Shown here: positions 35,985 through 46,639 of the stretch, in pieces
How positions within the stretch are numbered: the first letter of the stretch is position 1
Layout: every line of letters begins with the position of its first letter
Assembly: GCA_026261815.1 (NCBI GenBank)
Contig: JAMPIT010000059.1
Coordinates: 15,114,001-15,178,000, forward strand
DNA length: 64,000 nt
Source: Monarcha castaneiventris obscurior
Taxonomy: Eukaryota; Chordata; Aves; Passeriformes; Monarchidae
Reading direction: 5' to 3'
Notes under the pieces: generated by a model
Databases searched by the model: none
Told to the model about the DNA's origin: nothing
Seen by the model: the letters and a program-made list of their open reading frames with translations, nothing else
Translations under genes and position numbers: made by a program

Positions 35985-37265
35985 CCCAAGCCCAAAATGT
36001 AGCTAAGTAACCTGTAGTACACGAATGGGCAGTGGCTGAGTCAGATGCTTGATTTTGCTATAGACAAGAGAACAGTCTTCACCACCAAGAAGGTCAAGTT
36101 CCTTTGTGAGTTGATGAGAAGTTTTAGGCATCTAAAAATCCTATCTATTATTTGTACACTTGCAAAGGTTCAGAGGCAGGAATGCTGTAAACAGCCATTA
36201 TAACCTCCCAATTTTAAAAGTGCCATACCTTTGGAAAGTCCTATCTGTCCTGAATTGTGTTTGTTACCAAAGAGTAATTTCCAACAGAAATTTCAAATTC
36301 CCCAAGAAAATAATTGTTAAGACCCTTTCCTTGAAACATTCTCTCTTCTAAAGGCAGAATAAAAGATTTGGGCTATGTCACTACAACAGCTCTGTACAAC
36401 ATGAAGATTTTCTCTACATAATAGAAAGAAAAAATAAAAATCTTCATCTATCCAGGTATATGAGTTACAAAGAAGATTTTCACTTTACCTCTGGGAGTGA
36501 AGGGAAACTTCATGCAGTTGCTACCCTTAGCCTGAATAGACATATTGGCTGAAACAAACTGAGGAGTGTCATGTACAAAATGTTCTAGCATATAATTGTT
36601 TTTGAATAAGCTCATTCATGTGCAAAACCAAGGGATGCAGGTACAAATCAGGAATGTGTTGCACACCTAAACTTCAAAAATCTGAGTATGGAGAGCCACA
36701 TGCATACATATGGACAGCATCAGCAGCAGAAAATTCAGCCATAAGGAGGCATAAATCTGTAAAAGGCAGGTTAATTAGACACATGGGAATGATAAATAGC
36801 AGATCACACACGATTACTGGATGAAGGAAAAAAAAGGACCAAAGTGTTCAACTGGAAAAAGCCCAAATTAAACTGAAAACAGTTTAAATGCTAAAAGAAT
36901 GTCAGATACAAAGTCATAGCCTATGGGTAAAGGAGGGATAAAAAGTTAGAGGAGTACTTCAGCTCCAATCATGGGAAGAGATTAGAAAACTTTCTCCATG
37001 CTAGAATTCTCCAAGACAAAACACATCAGCTGAACTGTCTAAAAGAAGAGTGTGCACCAATGAAGAATGCTATGTAAGTGAACATTGATATGAGAGGCTA
37101 TAACATGTTTTGATTTTGATATGGAACACAAAAATGTAAAGGGATAATAATAGGAAAAAGCATATCTAGGAAGACAAAAAAATGAGACAAACATAATTGT
37201 GAAGTAAAAGGAAAGCAAAATGACAACATAAAATAGAAACAGTGAGATACAACAATGCAATTAAC
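35985..37265. other. unique AT-rich sequence, no gene recognised
   Basis: Purine-rich on the plus strand towards the right end. No repeats and no exon-like segments stand out. Confidence 0.55.
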
Positions 37266-37268
37266 CAT

Positions 37269-37384
37269 AATGACAAGCCCTAAGACATCTTCAAAGAGAA
37301 GTCAAGTGATTAAGAGAAAGAATTCAATGACAAGCCCTAAGACATCTTCAAAGAGAAGTCAAGTGATTAAGAGAAGGAATTCAA
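37269..37384. repeat. 57-bp tandem duplication, two copies
   Basis: Copy one is 37269-37325 and copy two 37326-37382, with the shared AATTCAA continuing to 37384. Both start AATGACAAGCCCTAAGACAT. The only difference seen is AGAAAGAATTC against AGAAGGAATTC. Near identity implies a recent event, or a segregating length variant. No gene is affected. Confidence 0.97.
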
Positions 37385-39735
37385 GGGGATGTATTGGTTA
37401 GGTATCTTTATCTAACGTAAGCAAAGAAAGGGGAATAAAATATAGAAGTCTCCCCTGCTACAAAGCCTCCACATAATAAAGGGAAAGAATAATTCCTTGG
37501 CTATGTGTCTGTCTGGAGAAGTTGTTCAACCAGACCAACATACAAGCAAACCACATGAGAAAGTATTCCTCCAGTGTGGAAGAATGATGGAAAATCCATT
37601 ACAGACCTGTTTAATATTTCCTGTGCACAGTCAAGTAAAGATGTCCTAATTGCACCCCTGTGCAATATCAACCAGAAGAAAAAAATGAAGGTTTTTTTTG
37701 TAAGAGAAACTGTAAACTCAACGATTATAATATACCATTTGTTTATTTATTTATTTATTGTTATTTAAATTGGCATCAGATCACCATTAGTTACAGAAAA
37801 CGCTTCTGCAGTACACCTTGCAGAAATGTCTTTTGAAGTAGTAAAGGTAATTGTTCATTAATACACCTTTCTGATCATGCAGATCAGATTGATATTTGGC
37901 CATTTGGGTTTTGTTGTTTTGTTTGGGTATTTTCCTTTCTTTATTTCCTTTTCCTTCCCTGTACTTTTTCTTCCAGAAGCTGATGCACCAGTTACTACGG
38001 TCAATTGAATGACCAGGCCATCACTAGCAATTTATCACAGTTCAAATAATTGTTTCCTAATTTGCCTCAGGAAGCCACCCATACTCATGTGTATTCCTCC
38101 TCTAACATGGTGGCCTAACTTCTGTGTAAGATTTTCACATGCAGAACACTTCTGTCTCCTTTTTACACCCACAGCCTTCCATTCTCATACTTGCCAATGT
38201 GTCTTTCTGAGCCTAACTCCAGTCAGATTTTCTCCTGCATGTTAGTTCTATTATTAAAAAATCAATCCTATATAAGCTTTTTGCTACACCTAAAGCAAAT
38301 GCTGGTGCTAGCATCTGACCTTCCAAGCCTTGTTAAGTGACATAAAATACCTTTTTCACCATAACATACCAAATATGTGACAGACAACTTATTACAGTGA
38401 CAATTCTACCCTCCCCTCCTTTTCTTATTTTTAAAGTAAAAAAAGTGTACCCCACTCCTTATGGCTTGTCTTAGTCACAGCATAAAGGTCATGGCTCCAT
38501 TTTTCATCACCCTATCACCTTACAGTAGGAACAGACACATCTATGCGCACTGAAGTGAGATTATGAAATTATAATCCTGGTTTTGGTTCTTTGCCAGAGC
38601 TCATGAAAATTTAGCTTTTACTCCACACAGAATGATCAGATGTGTGCTATTTTGTAACATGGATGTGAACTGACAACTGACCTACTTCTCTCCCAGGGGC
38701 TGAAAATTTTAAAGGTGTTTTTACCTTCCACCGTGGAACACCAAAATGGTTAAAGACGGTAGAAAATGTTTTTGAAGCACAGTTACCAGCAACTTTGTAA
38801 TCTTTATTATTAAGGAGTACTTTATCAGCTCTTTGAGAAGTGCAGAACAAGACACAAACAACAAATTCAGCAAGAAGGAAGCACCACCAATGTCTGCTGT
38901 GGTACACAGTGAGGACAGTTCTTCCACACTTTCAAAGATATGAGAAATGGGAATAGCAAATCTAAAACTAGAAGGTATGCAGCAATAGTGAACAGAATTT
39001 TAAAAGAGACTGATAGAGAGAGAGGAGAAACAATACAAATCCAGAAAATAAGTGAAGAGAGCCCTAATTATTGACCATTATTGCTATATTGTATCCTGCA
39101 GTTCTACAGAGCAAAGCCATGGACTGGTGTAAAGTGATGGAAGTAACCAAGGACAGAAATTTCACATACAATTTAGGACTTTCAGTCTCACCAGGGAAAA
39201 AGGGAGATGAGATTCTCTCAAACCAGAGAAGTAGAGCTTCAGGACCAATGCCAAAGTTATTAAAAAAAAAAAAAACCAAAACCTTACAAGTACCCCAATA
39301 CAAATAAGATATTAGAATATTTGTAACAAGAATTAATTTAATAAGAGATGGGGACAACTAGACATTTTGGTCAATTTGGACTTTTCAGAAATTTTATTTA
39401 AGGCATTGATTCCAAAATGACATTTTAGGAAGTAGTGAGAATGAGTACAAAATGCTTTTGCTACTTTAGAATCCAGGATAGAGATCAGATTCATCACCAG
39501 GGGAGGCAATGGAACATTTGACTCTGCTACATTGGAGATTATCTCTGTTGAGCATATCAAGGAAATTGTGCCTGGGATTAGCTATTATTCAAAGAAGGTC
39601 TTTATTTTCTCCATCTCTTTGCTAATGCACAGTTACACTTCTTTCTACAGAACAATCTGCTTTATTTCAAGGTTTATTATGTGTCTGATTTGTAGTAGAT
39701 GAAATAAAAAAACCTAAAAATCATAAACCTCAAAC
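37385..39735. other. unique AT-rich sequence, no gene recognised
   Basis: A short (TTTA)n tract lies at 37738-37759 and an A run at 39260-39272. Minus-strand frames at 38647-38927 and 39064-39357 have no recognisable domain. Confidence 0.55.
37738..37759. repeat. (TTTA)n microsatellite
   Basis: About five TTTA units follow ATTTG. Ordinary simple sequence. Confidence 0.85.
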
Positions 39736-39743
39736 CCCCATGG

Positions 39744-39892
39744 TGTTGCGATAAGGAGCAACGCAGAATCCCCAGGCAGGTGCAAAGGAGAGCTGCTTTA
39801 TTGCAAAAACCCGGTCTTTTCAAGCAGTTAGCTGGATATCTGTTTACACAGTTTTAAGGCATAACAAACAGAATTAAGCCAACCACCATACA
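39744..39892 (-). mobile_element. compact solo LTR-like element with 6-bp target-site duplication
   Basis: On the minus strand the 149-base unit begins TGTATGG and ends GCAACA, the TG...CA ends expected of an LTR. A TATA-like TTAAAA lies about 35-40 bases in (plus 39851-39860 region). A polyadenylation signal AATAAA (plus 39797-39802) lies about 53 bases before the end. Immediately outside both ends stands the same hexamer, CCATGG (39738-39743 and 39893-39898), as expected for a 6-bp target-site duplication of avian sarcoma-leukosis-like or ERVK-like elements. No internal retroviral genes are present, so it would be a solo LTR. It is shorter than most LTRs, and the family is not identified. 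Confidence 0.6.
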
Positions 39893-39898
39893 CCATGG

Positions 39899-40870
39899 TT
39901 TGAGCATGTGACAGTCACACAGCATGTTCTTCTACCCCTAATTCATCTGCGTCTCTTTCCCACAGTCCTTCTCTACTCAGCCGAAGTAACAGGCCTGAGC
40001 CATGATTTTACAAAGGCAACAAGGCCTTTATTTCATAAGGTTTTACCTATATGCAATTCCTTGGTACTACAGTGAAACTCAACAGTTAAATAATGTTGTC
40101 TGACAGTAATTTTTAGAAAATAGTTACATCTAAACAATTTTATTACTTAAGGTACTTTATTATTTATTAGGGTGTTGTAGGGTCACACGATCCGTGTGAA
40201 ATGCAATATAGGAGTCAGAATACTAATAATCAGTATTTCATATTTATTTTCATTACCTTGGTGTATTTTAAATAGTATTTTGTGCAGTAGATTATATAAC
40301 AAGAGTGAAAAAAAACCTATACAATTATATGCATATACAGAACAGAGGCAACAGTGATCTTGCTGTCTGCACACAGAGTAACATACTGTTAAAACTTTGA
40401 AGTACCATTATGTTAAACAAAATGTGTTATGATTCAGAGATACAAATGCATTTTCAATTGATTCCCATTTCCAATTAAATTTATGATCAGCAGAGACATA
40501 ATGATACTATCCGCAAAATTGTATCAGATATGATAATAACACCCAACTGCATCTGTGCTGTAAAAAGTATAACAATAGTGCACTATCACTGGTTCTAATT
40601 ACCTCTTATCCTTTAGAGACTGGCAGGTGGCCAATGAAATGTGGATATAAAATCAGAATATAATCAGATAAAGGGAGATGAAACTGTTATTGGCTTTTAG
40701 TTATGTAAATTAAGAATTTTACTCAACAAGTTATTTAGTCATCCTGATGAGTAGAAACATTCATTTGGAAGACTAATTATACAGTACTTACAAAGATTAG
40801 AACACCCAATTATTTCTATTGCACAGTATAAGGTGCTTCTTAAATATATTAAGTTAGTGGTGAGAATGAA
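39899..40870. other. unique AT-rich sequence, no gene recognised
   Basis: It follows the LTR-like unit. A CpG-containing hairpin, TCACACG-ATC-CGTGTGA, is at 40183-40199. The remainder is AT-rich with no repeat or exon-like signal. Confidence 0.55.
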
Positions 40871-40998
40871 TTTTGTTTATTTCTTTTACAGGAAATCTCC
40901 AAAGGAAGCCTAGTACAGACAAAAGCAATTGGCCTAGTGGTGAACCTGTAAGAAATACTTTCTTGTCTAAATTGATTCTCTTTTGCTCTGCTTTTCAG

Positions 40999-41178
40999 AC
41001 CTGCTTTGAGTCAATATCCTGCACACAGATGTACTCAACTACTAGAAACAGTCTTTCAGATGAAGCACAAATGGAGGACCTGATCACTTGCAATCTCCTG
41101 AGATGGCACAGTTCATCCGAAAGGATAGCAGTGTTTGCTGATATCCCTCCCACCAGGTTTCCTCAGCTACTGGTCTAA
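40999..41178 (+). other. exon-like segment (speculative terminal exon)
   Basis: A strong acceptor (TTGATTCTCTTTTGCTCTGC followed by TTTTCAG) ends at 40998. From 40999 the first frame is open for 59 codons to a TAA at 41176-41178. The peptide starts T-C-F-E-S-I-S-C-T-Q and is Ser/Thr-rich with balanced charges. The same frame is open upstream through a second good acceptor at 40891. I recognise no family and see no strong donor inside. It is longer than the average random run but still possible by chance in 64 kb. Confidence 0.22.
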
Positions 41179-42027
41179 GCAAATAGCAGACCTATTTCCT
41201 TCACAAATATTTGAGTGAAATATAAAACAAATTGTGACTTGTACTGTGCGCATGACTATATCACATTTACTTCACGTGAATATATTTATTTCCCACCAGC
41301 ATTATCCACTAAAAGGACAATTTTCACTTGCATTTTGTCAAAGAGGGAAACGCCTCTGTTATGCAAATTTCCTAAAAGGCTGTATTACTTAAGTCCATGA
41401 GCCGCTTAAAATAGAACAACATTTCACAATTTATTTAATAGATTAGTACGTCATAAAGCGTGACTTGCATGGGTGTGTAATCTACAAGCAATCCCTACAA
41501 CAAGAGTAATTCACTAAGATGTGCATGACAAACACCCAAAAACACTGTGCTAGTTCATGCTCATTCCAAAGGGGAAGGATTGAAGTTGCTGACATAACTG
41601 CCTCTAACACTGATCATTGTGAGAGATGAGAGAGATAGGCAACTGCAGATAAGGAAAACAAGGAAACAAGAAGAGAGTTTTATCCTCCAAAGACATAACA
41701 GAATCTATTAAAGTCCACTGTGCAAGTTTCCATTGATTTTTGCAAACAAAGTGCTAAAAGATCATAAGTGGTAGCATTAAAAAAAAAATCCTAATTAAGT
41801 AAGACAATTTGTTACTATTCATTGCCTTGGCTACTGCAAGTACAATTATCTCCTTCACAGTCCCACTGACAAGCACAAATCTCAAAAAACCCCCATTACT
41901 CTTCACCTTTAGAGTTACAGACCACTATATTATGGTATTGTACAATAATAAACATGACTACAACTACTAAATTATTCTTTTAGTCTTCTAAATTATTCTA
42001 TTAGTCTTTGTCTTATCAGAATTGCTT

Positions 42028-42130
42028 GAATCATAGAAACATAGAATACCCTGAATTCAAAAGGAACCACAAGGATCATCAAATCCAGCTCCTGGCTCTA
42101 CACAGGAAAATTTTAAAAAATCACACTGAA
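42028..42130 (-). mobile_element. short CR1 LINE 3'-end fragment
   Basis: Minus strand. GAATCATAGAAACATAGAAT is the complement of the CR1 terminal repeat tail. It is followed by ACCACAAGGATCATCAAATC and CAGCTCCTGGCTCTACACAG, blocks typical of the last 100 bases of one CR1 subfamily. The rest of the element is missing, either by strong 5' truncation or by erosion. Confidence 0.85.
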
Positions 42131-42319
42131 TCAACACTTCACCTTAAACACTTTTTTTCTTTTCTAATTTTACTCTTTTTTGCACAGTAAGTGAGCAGAT
42201 TTCCAGATAGCTACTCTCAATTAAATATCCTGCTTCCAAACTGAGGGATAATCTCAGGAAAGGTGAGATATAATATCTGTATATCAGGACTGTTTCTTTC
42301 TTCTCTATCTTTTGTATAG

Positions 42320-42487
42320 GACCAAAGACGACGGATTTGAAGTCCTCTACCTCTTAATTGTTTACGAGAAAGAAAACCCACTCCAGACCTACAGCACTAC
42401 TGAAGTTCTCTTTGTCATGGAAGCATTCCCACCTGCTCACTCTGAGCCGAAACGATGTTGGTTACAAGGAGTTACAGATGCAGCAGG
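42320..42487 (+). other. exon-like segment (speculative internal exon)
   Basis: The acceptor (CTGTTTCTTTCTTCTCTATC followed by TTTTGTATAG) ends at 42319 and is one of the best in the window. After one base, the frame is open for 56 codons to TAA at 42489-42491. A donor GTAACC at 42488 would close the exon at 42487, giving 168 bases, a multiple of three. The peptide begins T-K-D-D-G-F-E-V-L-Y-L-L and looks protein-like. Several CpGs, rare nearby, occur inside (ACGACGG, GCCGAAACG). A different frame, open to 42709, overlaps the end, so a frameshifted retrocopy is another reading. I recognise no family. Confidence 0.25.
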
Positions 42488-42494
42488 GTAACCT

Positions 42495-43988
42495 TAATGC
42501 CATGCCTGAAGCAACCATTACAGGACACATTCAATGAATCATTGCCCAATTTCCAATGCCTCCTTTTCTTGAAGGAAAAGGACAAAGAGCATGACCTTCT
42601 TGAAGTCCTTGTTGCTGAGGTGGTGTGCATCAGATACAGGTTTTGGGCCCAGAAGATGAACGTGGAGTGGAGGACTCACAGTTTGGCTGTGGCAGGCCAT
42701 TGTCTTTGACATCCTATTAAGAAATTTCAGGAGCTCCTGCATTTAGGAAAATGGCTACTGTCCTGTGCAGCCCAGTATCTCCTGACTCCTAGCACTCAGG
42801 CCACCTTCTCAGTCACAATCTGCCTAGCATCCCACTAACTTGTCACTCTTATTGCTTGAGGGCCAGAAATGGGATCTGCAGTACTGCTTTGTGGAACATC
42901 ATGATCTCACCATCAGCTCATTAGCCAATGCACGCACGAAAGGGAGAAGGGATGCATAGCAGAATTGTGTCAGAAAAGCCCAGGAGAGCTCTACTCCCAG
43001 GGCAAGGTTTCACATGCAGCTGACTTTGTAGCAGGGACTAAGGGATGGAAATTGGGTGGGTAGATTTTGGCTTGGTTAGTTACCATGCAAGAGACCACTC
43101 TCAAAATACCAGAGGAATAACTTTAGAAAATATAACAGACCTTGAAGTCAGCAGATAAGCGGTGCTTATCTCTCCTCTGAGTTGAGCACCTCAATACCAC
43201 AAAAAGCCTTACATATATACTTCCTTTCACCCGTGAAAGCATTTAAAGAAAAATATTGCACATACCAGGGTGGCAGTGTAGAACATTTCCAGAGGAAGCT
43301 CCCAGTGTTGGGTGGGAAAAGGAACAGACTGAAGGATTGTCTCTGGATATGTGTATATTGGGTTCTTTTGCCATGTCCCAGCATGAAGAGCTGAGAAATA
43401 CATCAGTCTATGCAATGTCCTCCAAACTGTCCAACAGAGCAGTCCTGGGATCCAAGGACTACAAGCTGGTTGGCTTGGTGGTACGTTTCCCCTCTAAAGG
43501 TCTGTTGTAGATCTCTACACCAAGGCACTGGGTCCCACAAAAAGAGCATTTGTTCCGGGTCTCAGAAGCATGATCTTCACCTTCCTGAACTCTTGCCATT
43601 GCTCATCAGTCTGGAACCCAATGTCAGTCACATGATTAACAGGTTTCTGGTTCCCCCACCAAGTCCTCTGCCTCTGGAGAAACTTTTTGTGTCAAAAGAA
43701 ACGAATTCTTCTGAAAGTATCAGCAGCAGATAAGACTGAAGACAAGACTGGCAGCAAGGCCATGATACAAGTCCAAGCTTGATTCAGGAAGCAAAGACAG
43801 GCACACCTACACTGTATCTTAGCCAGGACTGCTGGCCCTTGGATGAGATGAAACAGGGCTCAGGTGGAGAGGTCGAGGGAGGTCTCAGGAAAGGATGAAC
43901 AGGGCCATTGAAGTCAATTATTACCCTGAGAGGCTTAGTTCAAAACCATAATGCTGCTTTTTGTAAAACCCTCTGATGTAAATACAGC

Positions 43989-43990
<2 letters not shown>
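42495..43990. other. less AT-rich unique sequence, no confirmed gene
   Basis: The base composition is more balanced than in the flanks. Overlapping open frames on both strands (42455-42742, 43166-43733) keep switching and match no domain. It may be a decayed retrocopy, an old LTR element or untranslated exon sequence; I cannot decide between these. Confidence 0.45.

Positions 43991-43991
<1 letters not shown>

Positions 43992-44023
<32 letters not shown>
43992..44023. repeat. (TA)16 microsatellite
   Basis: An uninterrupted alternating TA tract of 32 bases. Such tracts extrude cruciforms and are commonly polymorphic. Confidence 0.97.
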
Positions 44024-44027
<4 letters not shown>

Positions 44028-44029
44028 GT

Positions 44030-46598
44030 CTCTTAGTCTTGATCTATTACTTTTATGTGGGACAGGGAAAAAAAAAGAGTGAGGGTGTGACTAGCTCAAA
44101 GCCCCCTCTATAGAATCATGTCATTTAATAATAATCCCATTGGACACAACCAGCACAATATTTTTCTATTAAACTCACATTCTGCCTCCAAACAGTAAGT
44201 ATATGGGAAATAGGCTAAAACTGAATGTCAGAGCTTTTCCAGCTCAATGGCACAAGACATCCATTGAAATTGCATCCCTGAACTTACATGTTGCTCCTCA
44301 CAGTAAGAAACAGGCCACCTGATTGCTAACACTCCCTCTTTGTCTCCTGAAACAGCAACAGAAGGCAGTTTTGAGGCTGCCTAAAAATCATGCCCTTTTC
44401 AAATCAAATACACAAAAGACACAAACAAACTGACGTATCATTTTTTGCTATTCGTTTCTTCCTTGGCAATTTAATAGTTTTTATGTAACAAAAAAGAAAA
44501 TGGGAAGTTAGTCTGAGAAACTATTTGAATTTTTAAATCAGAAGTTATTTTAATTACTAGAACTGCATCAAAGTAAGATTTTGTTTCTGAACTCTCAAAA
44601 TCTATTGGAAAGGCCAGATTAAGATTTCATATTTTGAGGAGATTTCTAGGTCTCTGACAGGACAGAGGAAACAGTCCAATGTTATCATATCTAAATATTG
44701 CCATGTTTAGATGCAAATCAAGACCAAAACGTTGCAGTCCATATAATGGCCATTCATAAAGATTTTACTGGGATCAACAAAACCTGTGAGACATCTTTTG
44801 TAGCCACAGGACAGCATATTCTTTACCTGAACTACCACCTATTTGAAACACTGTTCCTGCTCTTCCCTTTTCCCCAGCAAAATGAGTGTTTTGCTGACAC
44901 CAAAAGGTAGAAATAAGAAAGGTACCATGTGTCCCCGTGCAAACATAGAGAACAGTGAAGTGATTTGCGACCTGCTTCTTATTTATATATTTGTTTGAAT
45001 CTGCGTGAATTGTTTTTATATGTTTGATAGGTAAAAGGGAAGGAAAAAAAAGAATAAGCATTCAGTAGGTCAATTATTGAAATAAGAGTCTGAGCAAGCA
45101 ACATCAAAATTCACTATGGTAATTTATCTGCATGGGTCAATGGTTATTGACTGCCTGAAAATAAAGGTCGATCACACTGATAGATTTCAATGCCATAGCT
45201 ATGAACATATATTAATAAACACAGCACAGAAGTGATTTTTGACTCTGTTGGAAAGGACAGATAATCAATATCCTTGTGTCCTTGCCAAGGCTGAACTTTG
45301 TACTTGAATTATGTTAATCAAAGACTAAATAAAGTGCCGATTTTTTATATAATTAAGATATGGAGGAAAATAACAAAGTAGCTGGTGGCTTTTGTTGGTT
45401 ATTTGATGCTGAAATTAGTAAAAAAACCCATGTAAGCCATTTTAAAAAAGCAACATCTGTTTTTCACAAGCATCCTCTCTTGTCCCAGATATTATTCCTA
45501 GTATATTCTTGCTGCAAGAAGAAATTCAGTACCTTACACTGCAAACAAACATGGAGAAGTGGTTTGGACAATTTGTATAAGAACCCAGAAGGTCTGGACT
45601 GTTGGATTTTTCAGACAGGTGACCAAGCTATAAAACTCCACTGATCCCTGGATGCTCCATCTAGATAGCATTGTTTTGTAAGACATTTGAAGTTTCCTTT
45701 TGGAAAGAGGCAAAAGTGCAGAATCCTGGCAACCTGACCCTACCTGAATGCTGCTATCCCTTTCCACTTATTTCCATACCCCATCACCCTGCCTGGCATG
45801 TAGACCTGTACAGCTGAGTTGGATGAGGGAGTTAATCCAGCTGAAAACTAACCAATTGATTTGGTAGGAGTAGGATGTAAATGAAGCAGCGCTCCACTCC
45901 CAGTGTGATCTTTAAAATGTTGGGAGGCTGGGAAAAAGACCATGAAACTGAAGCAGGGCTCAGCAGCATGGCCTAAAGCAACCATTAGCTCTAGTGGATG
46001 CACCCTGAGATGCAAAGTGCAAAGGAGTGAGCCTAAATATGGATCTTATCATGTGTGACCTGTTCTGTGAAACGACTGAGTTTCAATCACCCAGCACAAC
46101 GACTGGTACAAGTATTCTATTATACCACTTCAATTCTCTATATGGTCATTTCAAGAAAAGCCTAAATTATTCAGGTATTTAATGAAATACCTGGCATTAA
46201 TATTCCAGCTGTATCGTGAAACCAGCTATTGCATGAAATGACTAACATTCCCATTCATTTAGAGAATAGATGCATTGCAATAATAAGTGTTAATTTTCTG
46301 GAATCATACAAAGAACCGTATGGGTCCAGTGGTGAGCATAAAAGAGTGCACAGTGCTATAAATATGAATAATAGATATAGTTTTACTTCTCTTTTTGAAT
46401 TAGCAATTCCAAACAATCAGGAACCAGGTATTTTACATGTTATCTACTTATTATTTTCTGTATTTTCATGTTATGAATAAAAACTTCTGCCAGTTCTCAA
46501 ACTGCTTAGGTGATTAGCTTTATATCAGAACAGTAAGATAGTTATTTTCTTTTTTTAATATTTAAAAATACCTTTAACACAGAATAAGCAATTCTATC

Positions 46599-46600
<2 letters not shown>
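44030..46600. other. unique AT-rich sequence, no gene recognised
   Basis: No transposable element or exon-like segment stands out. Frames at 44698, 44774, 45360 and 45534 overlap each other on opposite strands and have no recognisable domain. Confidence 0.55.

Positions 46601-46603
<3 letters not shown>

Positions 46604-46632
<29 letters not shown>
46604..46632. repeat. (TA)n microsatellite
   Basis: An alternating TA tract of 29 bases following GTG. Confidence 0.95.
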
Positions 46633-46634
<2 letters not shown>

Positions 46635-46639
46635 AACCA

